From Pocillopora verrucosa (Eukaryota; Cnidaria; Anthozoa; Scleractinia; Pocilloporidae), in NCBI RefSeq assembly GCF_036669915.1, contig NC_089320.1, positions 1,921,129 through 1,985,128 of the forward strand: DNA of 64,000 bases, in the 5' to 3' direction. Position numbers and translations under genes: made by a program. How positions within the stretch are numbered: the stretch's first letter is position 1; every line of letters begins with the position of its first letter. The notes below the pieces were generated by a model that saw only the letters and a program-made list of their open reading frames with translations, did not search any database and was not told the origin of the DNA. This document shows, piece after piece, positions 36,701 through 46,400 of the stretch.

Positions 36701-36818
36701 ACTGACTCAGTTAAAAAAACGATGAGGTAAGTTTGTCAGTCGATGTATTGGGCAAAATCATTAGAGTGTGACAGATTGAGTTCACCGAAAAAATGTATTA
36801 AAAAAATTTCCCTTCGAC
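33787..36818. other. Intergenic region with one dispersed repeat
   Basis: No gene supported. Contains the 34525-34935 repeat (listed separately) and A-rich runs near 35760 and 36361. Confidence 0.55.
34525..34935 (+). mobile_element. MITE-like dispersed repeat, family B, copy 1
   Basis: Contains an internal inverted repeat: GTCCAATTCTGTCTGTAATC at about 34545-34564 against its reverse complement (GATTACAGACAGAACTGGAC) at 34629-34648. A matching copy lies at 47485-47940 in a CDK8 intron, sharing GGTAATAGGA on the left and AACCAATCGC on the right, so the element is roughly 400-450 bp. Confidence 0.75.
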
Positions 36819-36914
36819 AGTGTCAATGTTGTCGTGCGAGATGCTGAAGGCGGAAGTTAAAGTATAAAACCTATTTCTGCTCACACGTTTGTGATCCACA
36901 GTACTTCTTCAGGT
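36819..36914 (+). pseudogene. Dead BTB-domain fragment
   Basis: A 96-bp stretch aligns without gaps to 37338-37433 of the downstream BTB gene. It reads NVVVRDAEGGS, stop, SIKPISAHTFVIHS, where the intact gene has KFIVRDPEGGGESMKTIPAHKF. The in-frame TAA replaces a GAA codon. Sequence on both sides is unrelated, so only a small piece of a former duplicate remains. Confidence 0.8.
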
Positions 36915-37238
36915 ACTCCTCAAGAGTAGATTCATTAAAAAAAAACATACAGCGGTAAATGAAATTTTTTATTTCACCTACAGAGATATGCACGTTTGTA
37001 TTTAAAAACCTTGACTTTATCTTTGACGACAAGCAGAGAACACAGAGTTCCCTTTCAGAGAGAAACAGAGTTTAGTCTGAGCCCGCGATGAAAAGCAATA
37101 CATTTCACACTCGAGTGACCATGAGCGCATGTCTTTGCCTCACTCGCGACTTTCTTTTGTTTAGTCGCAATTTATACAGCAGACAGAACGAAACGTTCTC
37201 ATCAATATCTGACTCTGTTTGAATGCATACAAGAAAGT

Positions 37239-38558
37239 ATGTCTCTCGGTACAGGCAGCAAAGATCATTGGAGCGAGAGAGAGAGGTATACGATCAGGGA
37301 AAGATGCAAGTTTATGTTTAACAACGAGCTCTTAAGCGATGTGAAGTTTATTGTGCGAGACCCTGAGGGCGGGGGTGAAAGTATGAAGACGATTCCAGCT
37401 CACAAGTTCGTGTTGGCGATCAGTAGCCCAGTATTTTACGCCATGTTCTTCGGTGAATTAGCAGAGACGACGAATTCCATCAACTCCTCTTACTGCGAGT
37501 GTCCAAGCTTGCTGGAGTTGTTTCGCTTCATTTACAGCGATGAAGTGAACTTGGACGCCGACAATGTCATGCAAGTGTTGTATTTAGCGAAGAAATATAT
37601 GCTTCCTTCTCTTGTTGACCAGTGCACAGATTTCTTAGGAAAGAATCTTGATGCATCAAATGTGTTTCATGTCCTGCCAGAAGCACAGACTTACGAAGAA
37701 AAAAATCTGGTGGACAAATGCTGGGAAGTGATCGATGAACATGGAGACGAAGCTATGAAATCGGATGCTTTCACAACAATCGAAAAATCTCTACTGGAGG
37801 AATTAGTGGAGAGAGAGTCTTTGAATGTTACAGAAGTGGAGTTATTTAAAGCTGTGGACTGCTGGGCCGGAAGAGAATGTGAAAAGAAGAACCTGGCAGT
37901 AGAAGGGTCTGTGAAAAGGAAAATCCTTGGAGAAAGGGTTGTTGCAAATATTCGCTTTCCGGTCATGGAAGAGAAAGAGTTCGCAGGGGTTGTTCTTGAC
38001 TGTGAGATATTGACCCCTAAAGAAGTCTACGACATAATGAAGTACTTTAATGGCGTGCTTCCTAATCCAGTTGGATTTCTTGAAACGAAAAGAAGTGGGG
38101 GAAACTCACGAATAAGCATGTACACAGCATTAGGATTCGGGCTGGAAGATCCCGCCGGCCATGGTGATCTCTTCTCGACTGATCGAATGACTCTTTCGGT
38201 TAACAAGACCATTGAACTTCAAGCCGTTCGCCTATTTGGTAGTAAAAACAATGAATATAAGGTATCTCTGGAAGTCGCGGATATCAAGGTTAATTTTTTG
38301 GCTTCTGTGACAGACATTTTTACATCTATGCCCATGCTGAGTGACATGGGTAACTATCACGGCATTCGCGTTATATTTAATCCTAGTCTTACTTTGCAAG
38401 CAGATGCACAGTACTTTTTCTACGTCAGTCTTGAAGGTCCGCCAACCTGGTATGGAGAAGATGGAGTCTCCCACAAAGAACATGATGACCTTACCATCTC
38501 TTTTTTTAGTGATCTTTCAGGAGGACCATTTGCTGAGTTGGAGTATAGATTAAAGTAA
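37239..38558 (+). CDS. BTB-BACK-PHR protein, BTBD3/BTBD6-like, single exon
   Basis: A 439-residue intronless frame. The BTB/POZ fold spans about residues 25-130 (LLSDVKFIVRD, AHKFVLAISSPVFYAMFFG, ELFRFIYSDEVNLDADNV), followed by a BACK domain (about 135-245; EVELFKAVDCWAGRECE) and a C-terminal PHR domain (about 285-438; AVRLFGSKNNEYKVSLE, GVRV-like HGIRVIFNPSLTL, AQYFFYVSLEGPPTWYGEDG). BTB proteins of this group usually act as substrate adaptors for CUL3 ubiquitin ligases. Length is near the 410-540 usual for BTBD3/6. The whole frame lacks introns while most neighbours are heavily split. This could reflect retroposition, though intronless BTB copies are common in cnidarians. Start ATG 37239 opens the frame just before the conserved domain. 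Confidence 0.92.
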   Translation: MSLGTGSKDHWSERERYTIRERCKFMFNNELLSDVKFIVRDPEGGGESMKTIPAHKFVLAISSPVFYAMFFGELAETTNSINSSYCECPSLLELFRFIYSDEVNLDADNVMQVLYLAKKYMLPSLVDQCTDFLGKNLDASNVFHVLPEAQTYEEKNLVDKCWEVIDEHGDEAMKSDAFTTIEKSLLEELVERESLNVTEVELFKAVDCWAGRECEKKNLAVEGSVKRKILGERVVANIRFPVMEEKEFAGVVLDCEILTPKEVYDIMKYFNGVLPNPVGFLETKRSGGNSRISMYTALGFGLEDPAGHGDLFSTDRMTLSVNKTIELQAVRLFGSKNNEYKVSLEVADIKVNFLASVTDIFTSMPMLSDMGNYHGIRVIFNPSLTLQADAQYFFYVSLEGPPTWYGEDGVSHKEHDDLTISFFSDLSGGPFAELEYRLK

Positions 38559-38769
38559 ATTGCACTCGTTAAAGTTGCAGCGTGTGCGAACTTGTATATA
38601 TATTCATAGAAGGTTTCTTTTATCGTACAAATCAGACATGAAAAAACATGCTGTGAATGAGTAGAGTTAAAAACAAAACTATTAATTTATGTAATGTCAT
38701 CTTGATACCCCAACAGTGGTTACCTTGAAGGTGAGCAAAAAAAATGTCAATGTTTATTTGAAAAGTTAG

Positions 38770-38775
38770 AATAAA
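38770..38775 (+). promoter_or_regulatory. Polyadenylation signal AATAAA for the BTB gene
   Basis: Canonical hexamer about 210 bp after the BTB stop codon. Confidence 0.55.
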
Positions 38776-39773
38776 GTCGAAATTAACTGATACAATAACA
38801 ACCTGTTGTTAAGCTTCATTTCAGGCTGAAGTACTCTGCTTAAATCTCCAACGACTTTTGCTCATAGTATAATATGCCAAAAGGGTCTGGAAGGTATCCA
38901 GATATGAACGTATCTAGAGTCTTTCCCTAAAGTCTCAAATAATTTAGCGATCACAATGTTACTAAATAAATCCTAATCGTAGGACTAAAATTTTTGTCGC
39001 AAATCACGTAGGAAGGGGAAACAGCACGAAAACAAGCTTCGAACTAATGAATTACTTAATATTAAGCATGCGACAAGTGCCAAGAAACGATTTACTCAGT
39101 TTATATGTTAGAGTAGAGTAGGGCACTTTTGTAGGCTTGTAGCCAAACTTGCTGTGTTGCCTTATGCACCTTGTTTGATTCATTAATGCGGTCAATTTTG
39201 TGATACCATCGCTCTTATTTGAGACCTTCCTCCATTGCTTAGTCATGCAAACGATTGTTTCTTGATAGAGCCGAAGTTATGGTATTGACATCATCAGTTG
39301 CTTTAAGTGAAAAATGTTTTGGAAAATTTCAAGGTATTATTACAACAGCCACGAGATCGATGAAATACCAACAAGGTTTTTTAGTGAAATTCTGAAAAGA
39401 CTGACTTGATTATCACCACTTCTGTAAGAAGTTCCTACTTAAATCAGAACGGTTGGGAGTCAACTCTCGTTCCTTCAAATCCGTTATCCCTTACTTATTG
39501 GAAGGAAGATCAATTGAGAGGAAACTTCTTTAGAGGACTCTCACCACAATTTATTGACTTGCACTTGGTGAGTTTTGTAGTAACTTATACCACAAATTGT
39601 CAATGAAGCAGGGTTACTATTTGACCAGCTGTGTCTTTGTTAACTAAACAGTTCAGACACTCATTTCCCTCTTAAAAAAAAGGTCTCAGTTTTTGATCGA
39701 AGAGATACTCATATGAGTGTGTGATATGAGTCAAGACTCAAATGAATCTTTACTTCCGGGGTGCATATTGAAA
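38776..39773. other. Intergenic region between convergent genes
   Basis: No gene or recognisable repeat. The BTB gene and the minus-strand nucleotidyltransferase both end towards this interval. Confidence 0.55.
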
Positions 39774-42700
39774 CTAAAATATTTCATGTAAACGACATTG
39801 ACCATATGCAAGCCTCGTTTTGGCTGTGTTGAACGCCTGCTTAATGTCACTGAATCCTGAGAACTCATACACAGCGCGTGTGACATTTTTTTGATCAAAA
39901 GGATCTTCGATTCGGATGTAAGGACGAGTCCACTTTTTATCGATAGGTACTCTTCTTGGGCCGGCAAGACGAACAGATAATACTTGGTGCCAGTCGAAGT
40001 TACAATAAAAATTGAAAAATCCCACAAGCAGCTCCCCAAGGGTTGCTGTGTTAGCTGAATTATACGAAGTAACAACCGCTGGGAGAGATTCGCTCATCAG
40101 TTTTTCTGCAGTAATGCTGGCGGCTGCAGTAGTGGTAAAGTGTATTGGATTCAAATCCTGTAGGGAATGAAGGACAGGCGGACTACAGCCTCTCTGTAAA
40201 TAGTAAATAACCAACAGCACTACGGCAAAACCTTTTTGAGAGAAAGAAAAAGGAAACTGAAATAAGACATGCAATTTTTAACAAGGATATTTAAGGAGCC
40301 AGCCTTAATTAACCCAGCTTTCTTAAAGCTATGTGATCTTTCAAAGTGTCTTAATCTTACTGTAGTCGCGGTAAAATAAGACTTCTTAAGCTTGTGGACC
40401 AACGTGATAAGACCGCCGTTAGTGGGAAAGGAGAAATATGGTAGTGAAATTGTAAGTGGTAAATTCTACTGTTGAGTAATTGCGTATTATACTGAACGAA
40501 GAGCTAATAGAATAAATGTATTGCGAGAGATGTGAATGCTTTTGAGTTTTCGTTTTGTTAGTACCGTAATTGGAAATAAAAACGTGCTATTAGTAGTGTG
40601 AACCATCTTTAGGTATTGTCAAGAGAAAATTATGGGAATTCTCTTGGTATTGTATAATAGTGATGATAATGAAATTAATAATAATTTTAATAATAACGCA
40701 GGCCTCAAGATGGTGAATCAGAGCGGTGATTAACAACAACATCCACAATTATCCCAAAATAATTCTCCTGGTAAGCAGTGACGTTACTAACCAGAAAGCT
40801 TGTGGTAGTGCGCTCCAGTGATTCCTGATTCTTGCGCCCAGTGCTTGACGGTCACCACTAACGGAGTGACTCTGGGATCCATTCTACCATAACACTTTTG
40901 CAAATATGTATTAAATATGGAATTCTGGATATCAACACTGATATCTCCCTCAAGTCCTTCGTGGCGGTCTTTGAGTTTTAATATGGGAACAACTGCAGAA
41001 CTGATCAGCTGAAATTGTATCAAACGATGCGTTAAATTTCTAGGTCGTGCAAAGAGGAAGAAGATAGGCTTTCTAACCGCATCAAAAATGGACTAAAATG
41101 CATTGAAAAGTTTAAACTGAATATTAATAGTTTTACTCAATATGACATTGACGCAAATCGAGCTGGTAAGAGTGTTTCATTTTCATAGCCCCGATTGATA
41201 AGCATCTGCTCTTACCTTGTGCATTACACGCATTCGCAATGGCACTATACAATGCACACCGAACTTGCACCATAACGGTTCAATGATCATAAAGAAAGAA
41301 AAGGCATCAATAATCGCATTTTCAAGATCAAAGAATCCTCAGCAAGACCGAATTCAACGAGATATGTTTTCCTGAACCAGGCTGTATACCTCTACGACGT
41401 GTCCTCGAACAAATCGCTTTTAATTTAGTTTCAAGATTATAAGAAGACTTGCCAAGAAAAGCAAAGAGGTCTAAGTGAGGTCTGCTAGCTTTCTCATTAA
41501 ATTACTATTCTGCCATTTTCACTTGACACATAATAAGACCGCTTTGTCGAAGACAACTATGACGCACTTCATGACTTATACCGCAATTTTTACGTTCCCT
41601 TAGTGAAAATATATCGTGAAAATTTATCATATATTAAAATGAGTACATACTGGCGCTAGACCACCGAGGTGTGGCTTCCAACGTGAGAGCAAGATCCAAG
41701 AAAAAGGCGCGCGTCGAATACTCGCGGGTTTGTAATTTCACTCGAACTTTCTATTATGTATATTTTACCTTCTTGCCCTCGTTCTATGTGAATACTTCGA
41801 TGTGCTATGGCAGCTTAGACGATAGAAAAGCTTTAGATACCTCGAGATTCAAATAAAAAACAGAGAGAAAGAATTGTAGTTCCCAAGAAGGAAATTTAAT
41901 GCAAATAACTAGGAAATCAGTGAAAGTCACGCGAGAAACGATACCCGGAAACTAACAAAAACTTAAAAGTTGACTTGGTGTGAAGTACATTGAATCAATT
42001 GCTTTGAAATGAGAGTTAGTGTCTATTGAGCCTACAATGAAATAGCACTTTGTTCAAGCAATTGCAAAAACCTGACATGAAATGATTGCACATCATTGTT
42101 GCAAGTGATGGAATTGTGAGAGAATCAGTATGTTGTCGTTGTCATAAATCGTAATATTTCAGTAGTTAAAACTAATAGGATTTCTTTCACTGAAATTAGC
42201 TCACGAGTTTATAAACTGGTTAAGTTTCCTAAAGATCTCCCTTGCATGATTTGGAAAGGATTTTGTTGAGACGAAGTACGTAAGTTCACGAGTTAAATAT
42301 TGTCAGCCTTGGTCAAAAGCAAGTCCAAACATGAAGTATCGAAAGTCACGGCGTGATAATCTTAATCCTGAAAGAAGACTCCAATTTACCTCCAACTGGT
42401 ACATCGCATATAAAACGACAATATTAACATGTATAAATGCTTACAAGCAGGACAGAATTATGCAAGACATTGCTGATAGCTAAAAAATGATGATTAATGA
42501 CTGTATATACATACAAGTACCCCAAAAAATACAAATCTGACCGACTGGAAATTTTACCTCAGTATTTATTGACGTTCTTGCGATCAAAGCATCTCGTATT
42601 CGACTCAGAATCTGCAGTCCCGACTCAAATCCGTAGAACGGTGGGCTATCCGTCCGAATGATGGTCAAGTCGACATCGCAACCCTCGATTGTAAAGCTAG

Positions 42701-42884
42701 TTGTTGAAGACCCAACCAAAATAAGTTTTCGATTTGGATAGATTCGTTCTATGTTTTGTTCTAGAACCTCGCACCATCTTTTCTTCTTTCTTGTGGTTGC
42801 GTTACTTTCCTTGACAGATTCGCACTTCTGAATGATATCGTGAGTAAGCAAATCCAGTGTGCGTGCGAATGCAAATGCTGCCAT
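39774..42884 (-). CDS. Compact GLD2-type terminal nucleotidyltransferase (non-canonical poly(A)/poly(U) polymerase)
   Basis: Minus-strand exons 42884-42558, 41008-40792 and 40231-39774; phases agree, 333 residues in all. The nucleotidyltransferase motif is LILVGSSTTSFTIEGCDVDL, with Gly58-Ser59 and the metal-binding Asp70/Asp72. The third Asp is in VVPILKLKD...GDISVD (about Asp131). The joint KLSG-FAVVLLVIYYLQ reconstructs the helical motif of the family. The PAP-associated region is TLGELLVGFFNFYCNFDW, then RIEDPFDQKNVTRAV. This subclass adds A or U to RNA 3' ends; which nucleotide cannot be told from this view. At 333 residues it is close to the bare catalytic core. GLD2 in vertebrates is longer and carries an extended N-terminus, absent here. 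The start at 42884 is the first ATG in the frame. Confidence 0.88.
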
Positions 42885-43451
42885 ACTTGTTATGAATTGA
42901 ACAATTAATTCCCGGAACCAAGGATGAATCTTTCCCGGAACTAGCAGTACTTAGCGGGGTATAGACAGTGGGTGAGTGGATTTGCCGGGGATGGGAGGCT
43001 AGAGTGTAAAATTCCAAATTCGCTATGGACTAGACATATATGGGGTCTTTCATATTTCTTATGGTTAGACCTAACTTAGACCTAAACGGCGACGCTTCCT
43101 AAGGAACAAACAACTATTACAAATAACGATAACAACTTGAAGGAGCAACCAATCTGCATTGAGAATTTTGTAAATATTGTTGATTTGAAAGCCTTCCTTC
43201 ATGGAAGGAAACTGCAAAGTATGATTCTGCTGAGAAAATTTACTTGTTTTTGAAAGTATTGAGCACACGGTTGTACCGATTACATCTGTAGATTTATTTA
43301 GAATTTCACATAGACACAACACTGTTTTGATGGCTTGCAACACCGCTGGATGTTGCGTAGAAAGGTAACACAAAATCGAGGCTCACCAAAGCCATCAAAA
43401 ATATGGCGGCCGTTTATGTTGGTCCCTGAAAGAAGTGTTTGTCTTCCAGTC
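42885..43451. promoter_or_regulatory. Shared head-to-head promoter region (nucleotidyltransferase / CDK8)
   Basis: The two start codons are 567 bp apart and point away from each other. A YY1-like sequence, AAATATGGCGGCC, lies at 43399-43411 just upstream of the CDK8 start. A YY1-like AAAATGGCGGAC also covers the PUS7 start codon at 4052-4063. That this is one bidirectional promoter is inference. Confidence 0.5.
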
Positions 43452-46400
43452 ATGGACTTTGAATTCAAACTGAAAACGAATGAGCAGAGGGAAAGAGTAG
43501 AGGATAAATTTGATTTTGAAGGTTGCAAAGTAGGTCGAGGAACTTATGGGCATGTTTACAAAGCTAAACAAAAAGATTGGTAAGAACAAAAATTATGTCA
43601 TTTGCATTCGAGGCTGTTTACATCAAATCGTTATTTTACAGTTGTCTTATTGGTTTTGTTTGCTTTTCTTGCTAGTCCAAATGGGAAATATTTCGCCCTT
43701 AAGCAGATCGAAGGAACTGGGATCTCGATGTCAGCTTGCCGCGAGATAGCAGTGAGTAAAAGAAATTTATGTTGTCGGCAAATCAGTGAAATCACAAATT
43801 CGAAGTAATCGAGCGCATGTGTTCATGAACCAGTTTGGGTTTAATTTTTCCTTTTCCAAAATTTCAAAACTGAATATCAGCTATCAAATTTTTGTAATCA
43901 ACCCTTCTGATAATGCTTTCATGTATTTTTTTATTCAGCTTCTCCGAGAGTTGAAGCATCCGAATGTGATTGCATTGCAACGCGTTTTCCTTTCCCATGC
44001 CGATAGAAAAGTTTGGCTTCTTTTTGATTTTGCAGAGCACGATCTGTGGGTGAGTTTTAAACCCTTTTTTTTTAGCTTTGAATTTGTTTAACAAATATTG
44101 GTCAACATACAGCTGTTGGCTGGGCTGTTATTTGATTACATGTAGCTCATAACCCAGTGTTTTTCCTTATTTTAAGGACAACAGTTACACTGAAAAAATG
44201 AATTTTTAAACTGGTAGAGCAATCCTTTATCAGCTGATTTTTCACAAATTCCAAGTGATTTGAGGTAGTACCAAGAAGGGGGTAAATTTTACCATTTTTA
44301 TATGACGTTTACAATTTGAGATTGTGGCCAAATGCACTATGTACCATGATGTTAGTCTCAGTGAACACAAAAAAGTGTATGCTTTTGATTGTGTGTCAAA
44401 CTGTTGTATTTTTTTTTCATCTTTTCCCAAAGCACATCATCAAATATCATAGAGCATCCAAAGCCCAAAAAAAGGCTGTTCCTGTTCCTAAAGGGATGGT
44501 TAAGTCTTTGCTTTATCAGATCTTGGATGGCATCCATTATCTTCATTCTAACTGGGTTCTACATAGAGACTTGGTAACTATCTATAATGAGAACATCCCA
44601 TTGCATGCTGTTAACCTTTAACTCCCAAGACCCAATGTTAAGTCTCCCTTCCAGCTGCTACACATTTCCTTGTGAATTAGTTCAGAGAATTTGTTGTTGG
44701 ATCAAGACAACAACTTCAACCTGATAAGTTTGAGAATTCTCATAACTTTTTTGTTGTATAATGTATGGATATGATTAGGAGAAGTTACTTTTTAATCACT
44801 TCTGGGAGTTAAAGGGTTAAGTACAAGCGTGTTTTGCAGTAAATTACATGCAATTTTGTGGTAAATTACACTTTCTGTTTTTCAAGAGGTGATCTTGTAT
44901 TAAAATACATTATCTGGCCCAAAGGAAAATAAAATTTGATTTTTCCATTAGTGGTTACCACAACCTCAAACATTTCACTCACTTGACTTGAAAGAAGAAA
45001 TACACAGCGGTGAAAATGTTTCAGTTAACACTTTAACTCCAAGATCAAATTTGTAATTCTCCTTACTCCCAACCATACAATTCTTACAATGTTAGTTCAG
45101 AGAATTTAGTATTGGATCAACTAATTATCCCCAAATTTATATTTTTATTTATTCCCATCACTTATTGTACAATATTGTAAGGAAAAATTCTGTCTTGGTC
45201 ACTCATGGGAGTTATAGGGTTAAAAGTTGTTCTTAGTTTCAAACATTTCAGATCAGTCAGACTGATGGTGATATTTTTTCCTTCTTGAAAATTTAACCGC
45301 TTTTTATTTGATAGAATAACAAGTAACAAACCTAATCTATCATAGGCATGCCCCATGTTAAGGATAAATGCCTGTTGTTTTCATTGATATGCTGCAAGCA
45401 TATGTTTTTGAGATTGCTTTTCAAGAAGCACATATGGCAGGATATTGACCAGGAGGGGAATGTGAATATTCACTGACTTGCCAAAGTCTTATTTAAGTCT
45501 ATTATTTAAAGGAAACATCCGCTAGGATATGTGCACAGCTGGTTAAGATCTAGATCAAGCTGTAACTTGTTTTTTTTTTTTTCCTTTGTTCACTGTTTTA
45601 GAAACCAGCTAATATCCTTGTTATGGGTGAGGGGCCAGAAAAGGGAAGAGTGAAGATTGGTTAGTAGAAATGGATCAATATCAGTATCTGGGTAACTGCC
45701 CACCTACCCCTCCCCTAACCCAACATTAACCCTAACTTGTTGTCAATTGACTGTTGTTGAGTTAGGGGAGGGGTAGGTGGGCAGTTGCCCAGATACTGAT
45801 ATTGATCTGTAGAAACGTTGGTGATGTACATTAATTTTTATAGAAAATTGATTTTACAAATCATTAGACAGTTGTTAACAATTCTAGGGTGGAATTTCAA
45901 GGTATAAACATGTTGCTCTGGCAAATGTTTTTGTGATATTTAGTGATATACATGTAAGTTCACAAAGGAAGCTCATAAAAAAAAACCATTTCAACCTTGG
46001 ACTGAAGAACAAAGCAGGTCACTTACATGTGTTAAAAACAAAAAAGGGAATTTAACTAGAGTTACAATGTATGCTGATAAAATCACCAAAGCCTTTCATG
46101 AATTCAAAAGAAAAAAATACAACTTTGTACAACAGTACAACTTTGTTATTGGCATTAAACCATAAAAGTCCTACAAGATTCATTATGATCCATCAAATAC
46201 TTTTGCTTGTGCATGGGTGGTTTAAATGCAGCACATGCATCTTGCATATTTTTGCACCAAACAGAGGCTATTGTTTATTTATCTATTTGTGTGTTATTTC
46301 ATCAGCTGACATGGGATTTGCCAGGCTGTTCAATGCTCCATTAAAACCACTTGCTGATCTGGATCCAGTGGTGGTTACATTCTGGTACAGAGCCCCTGAG

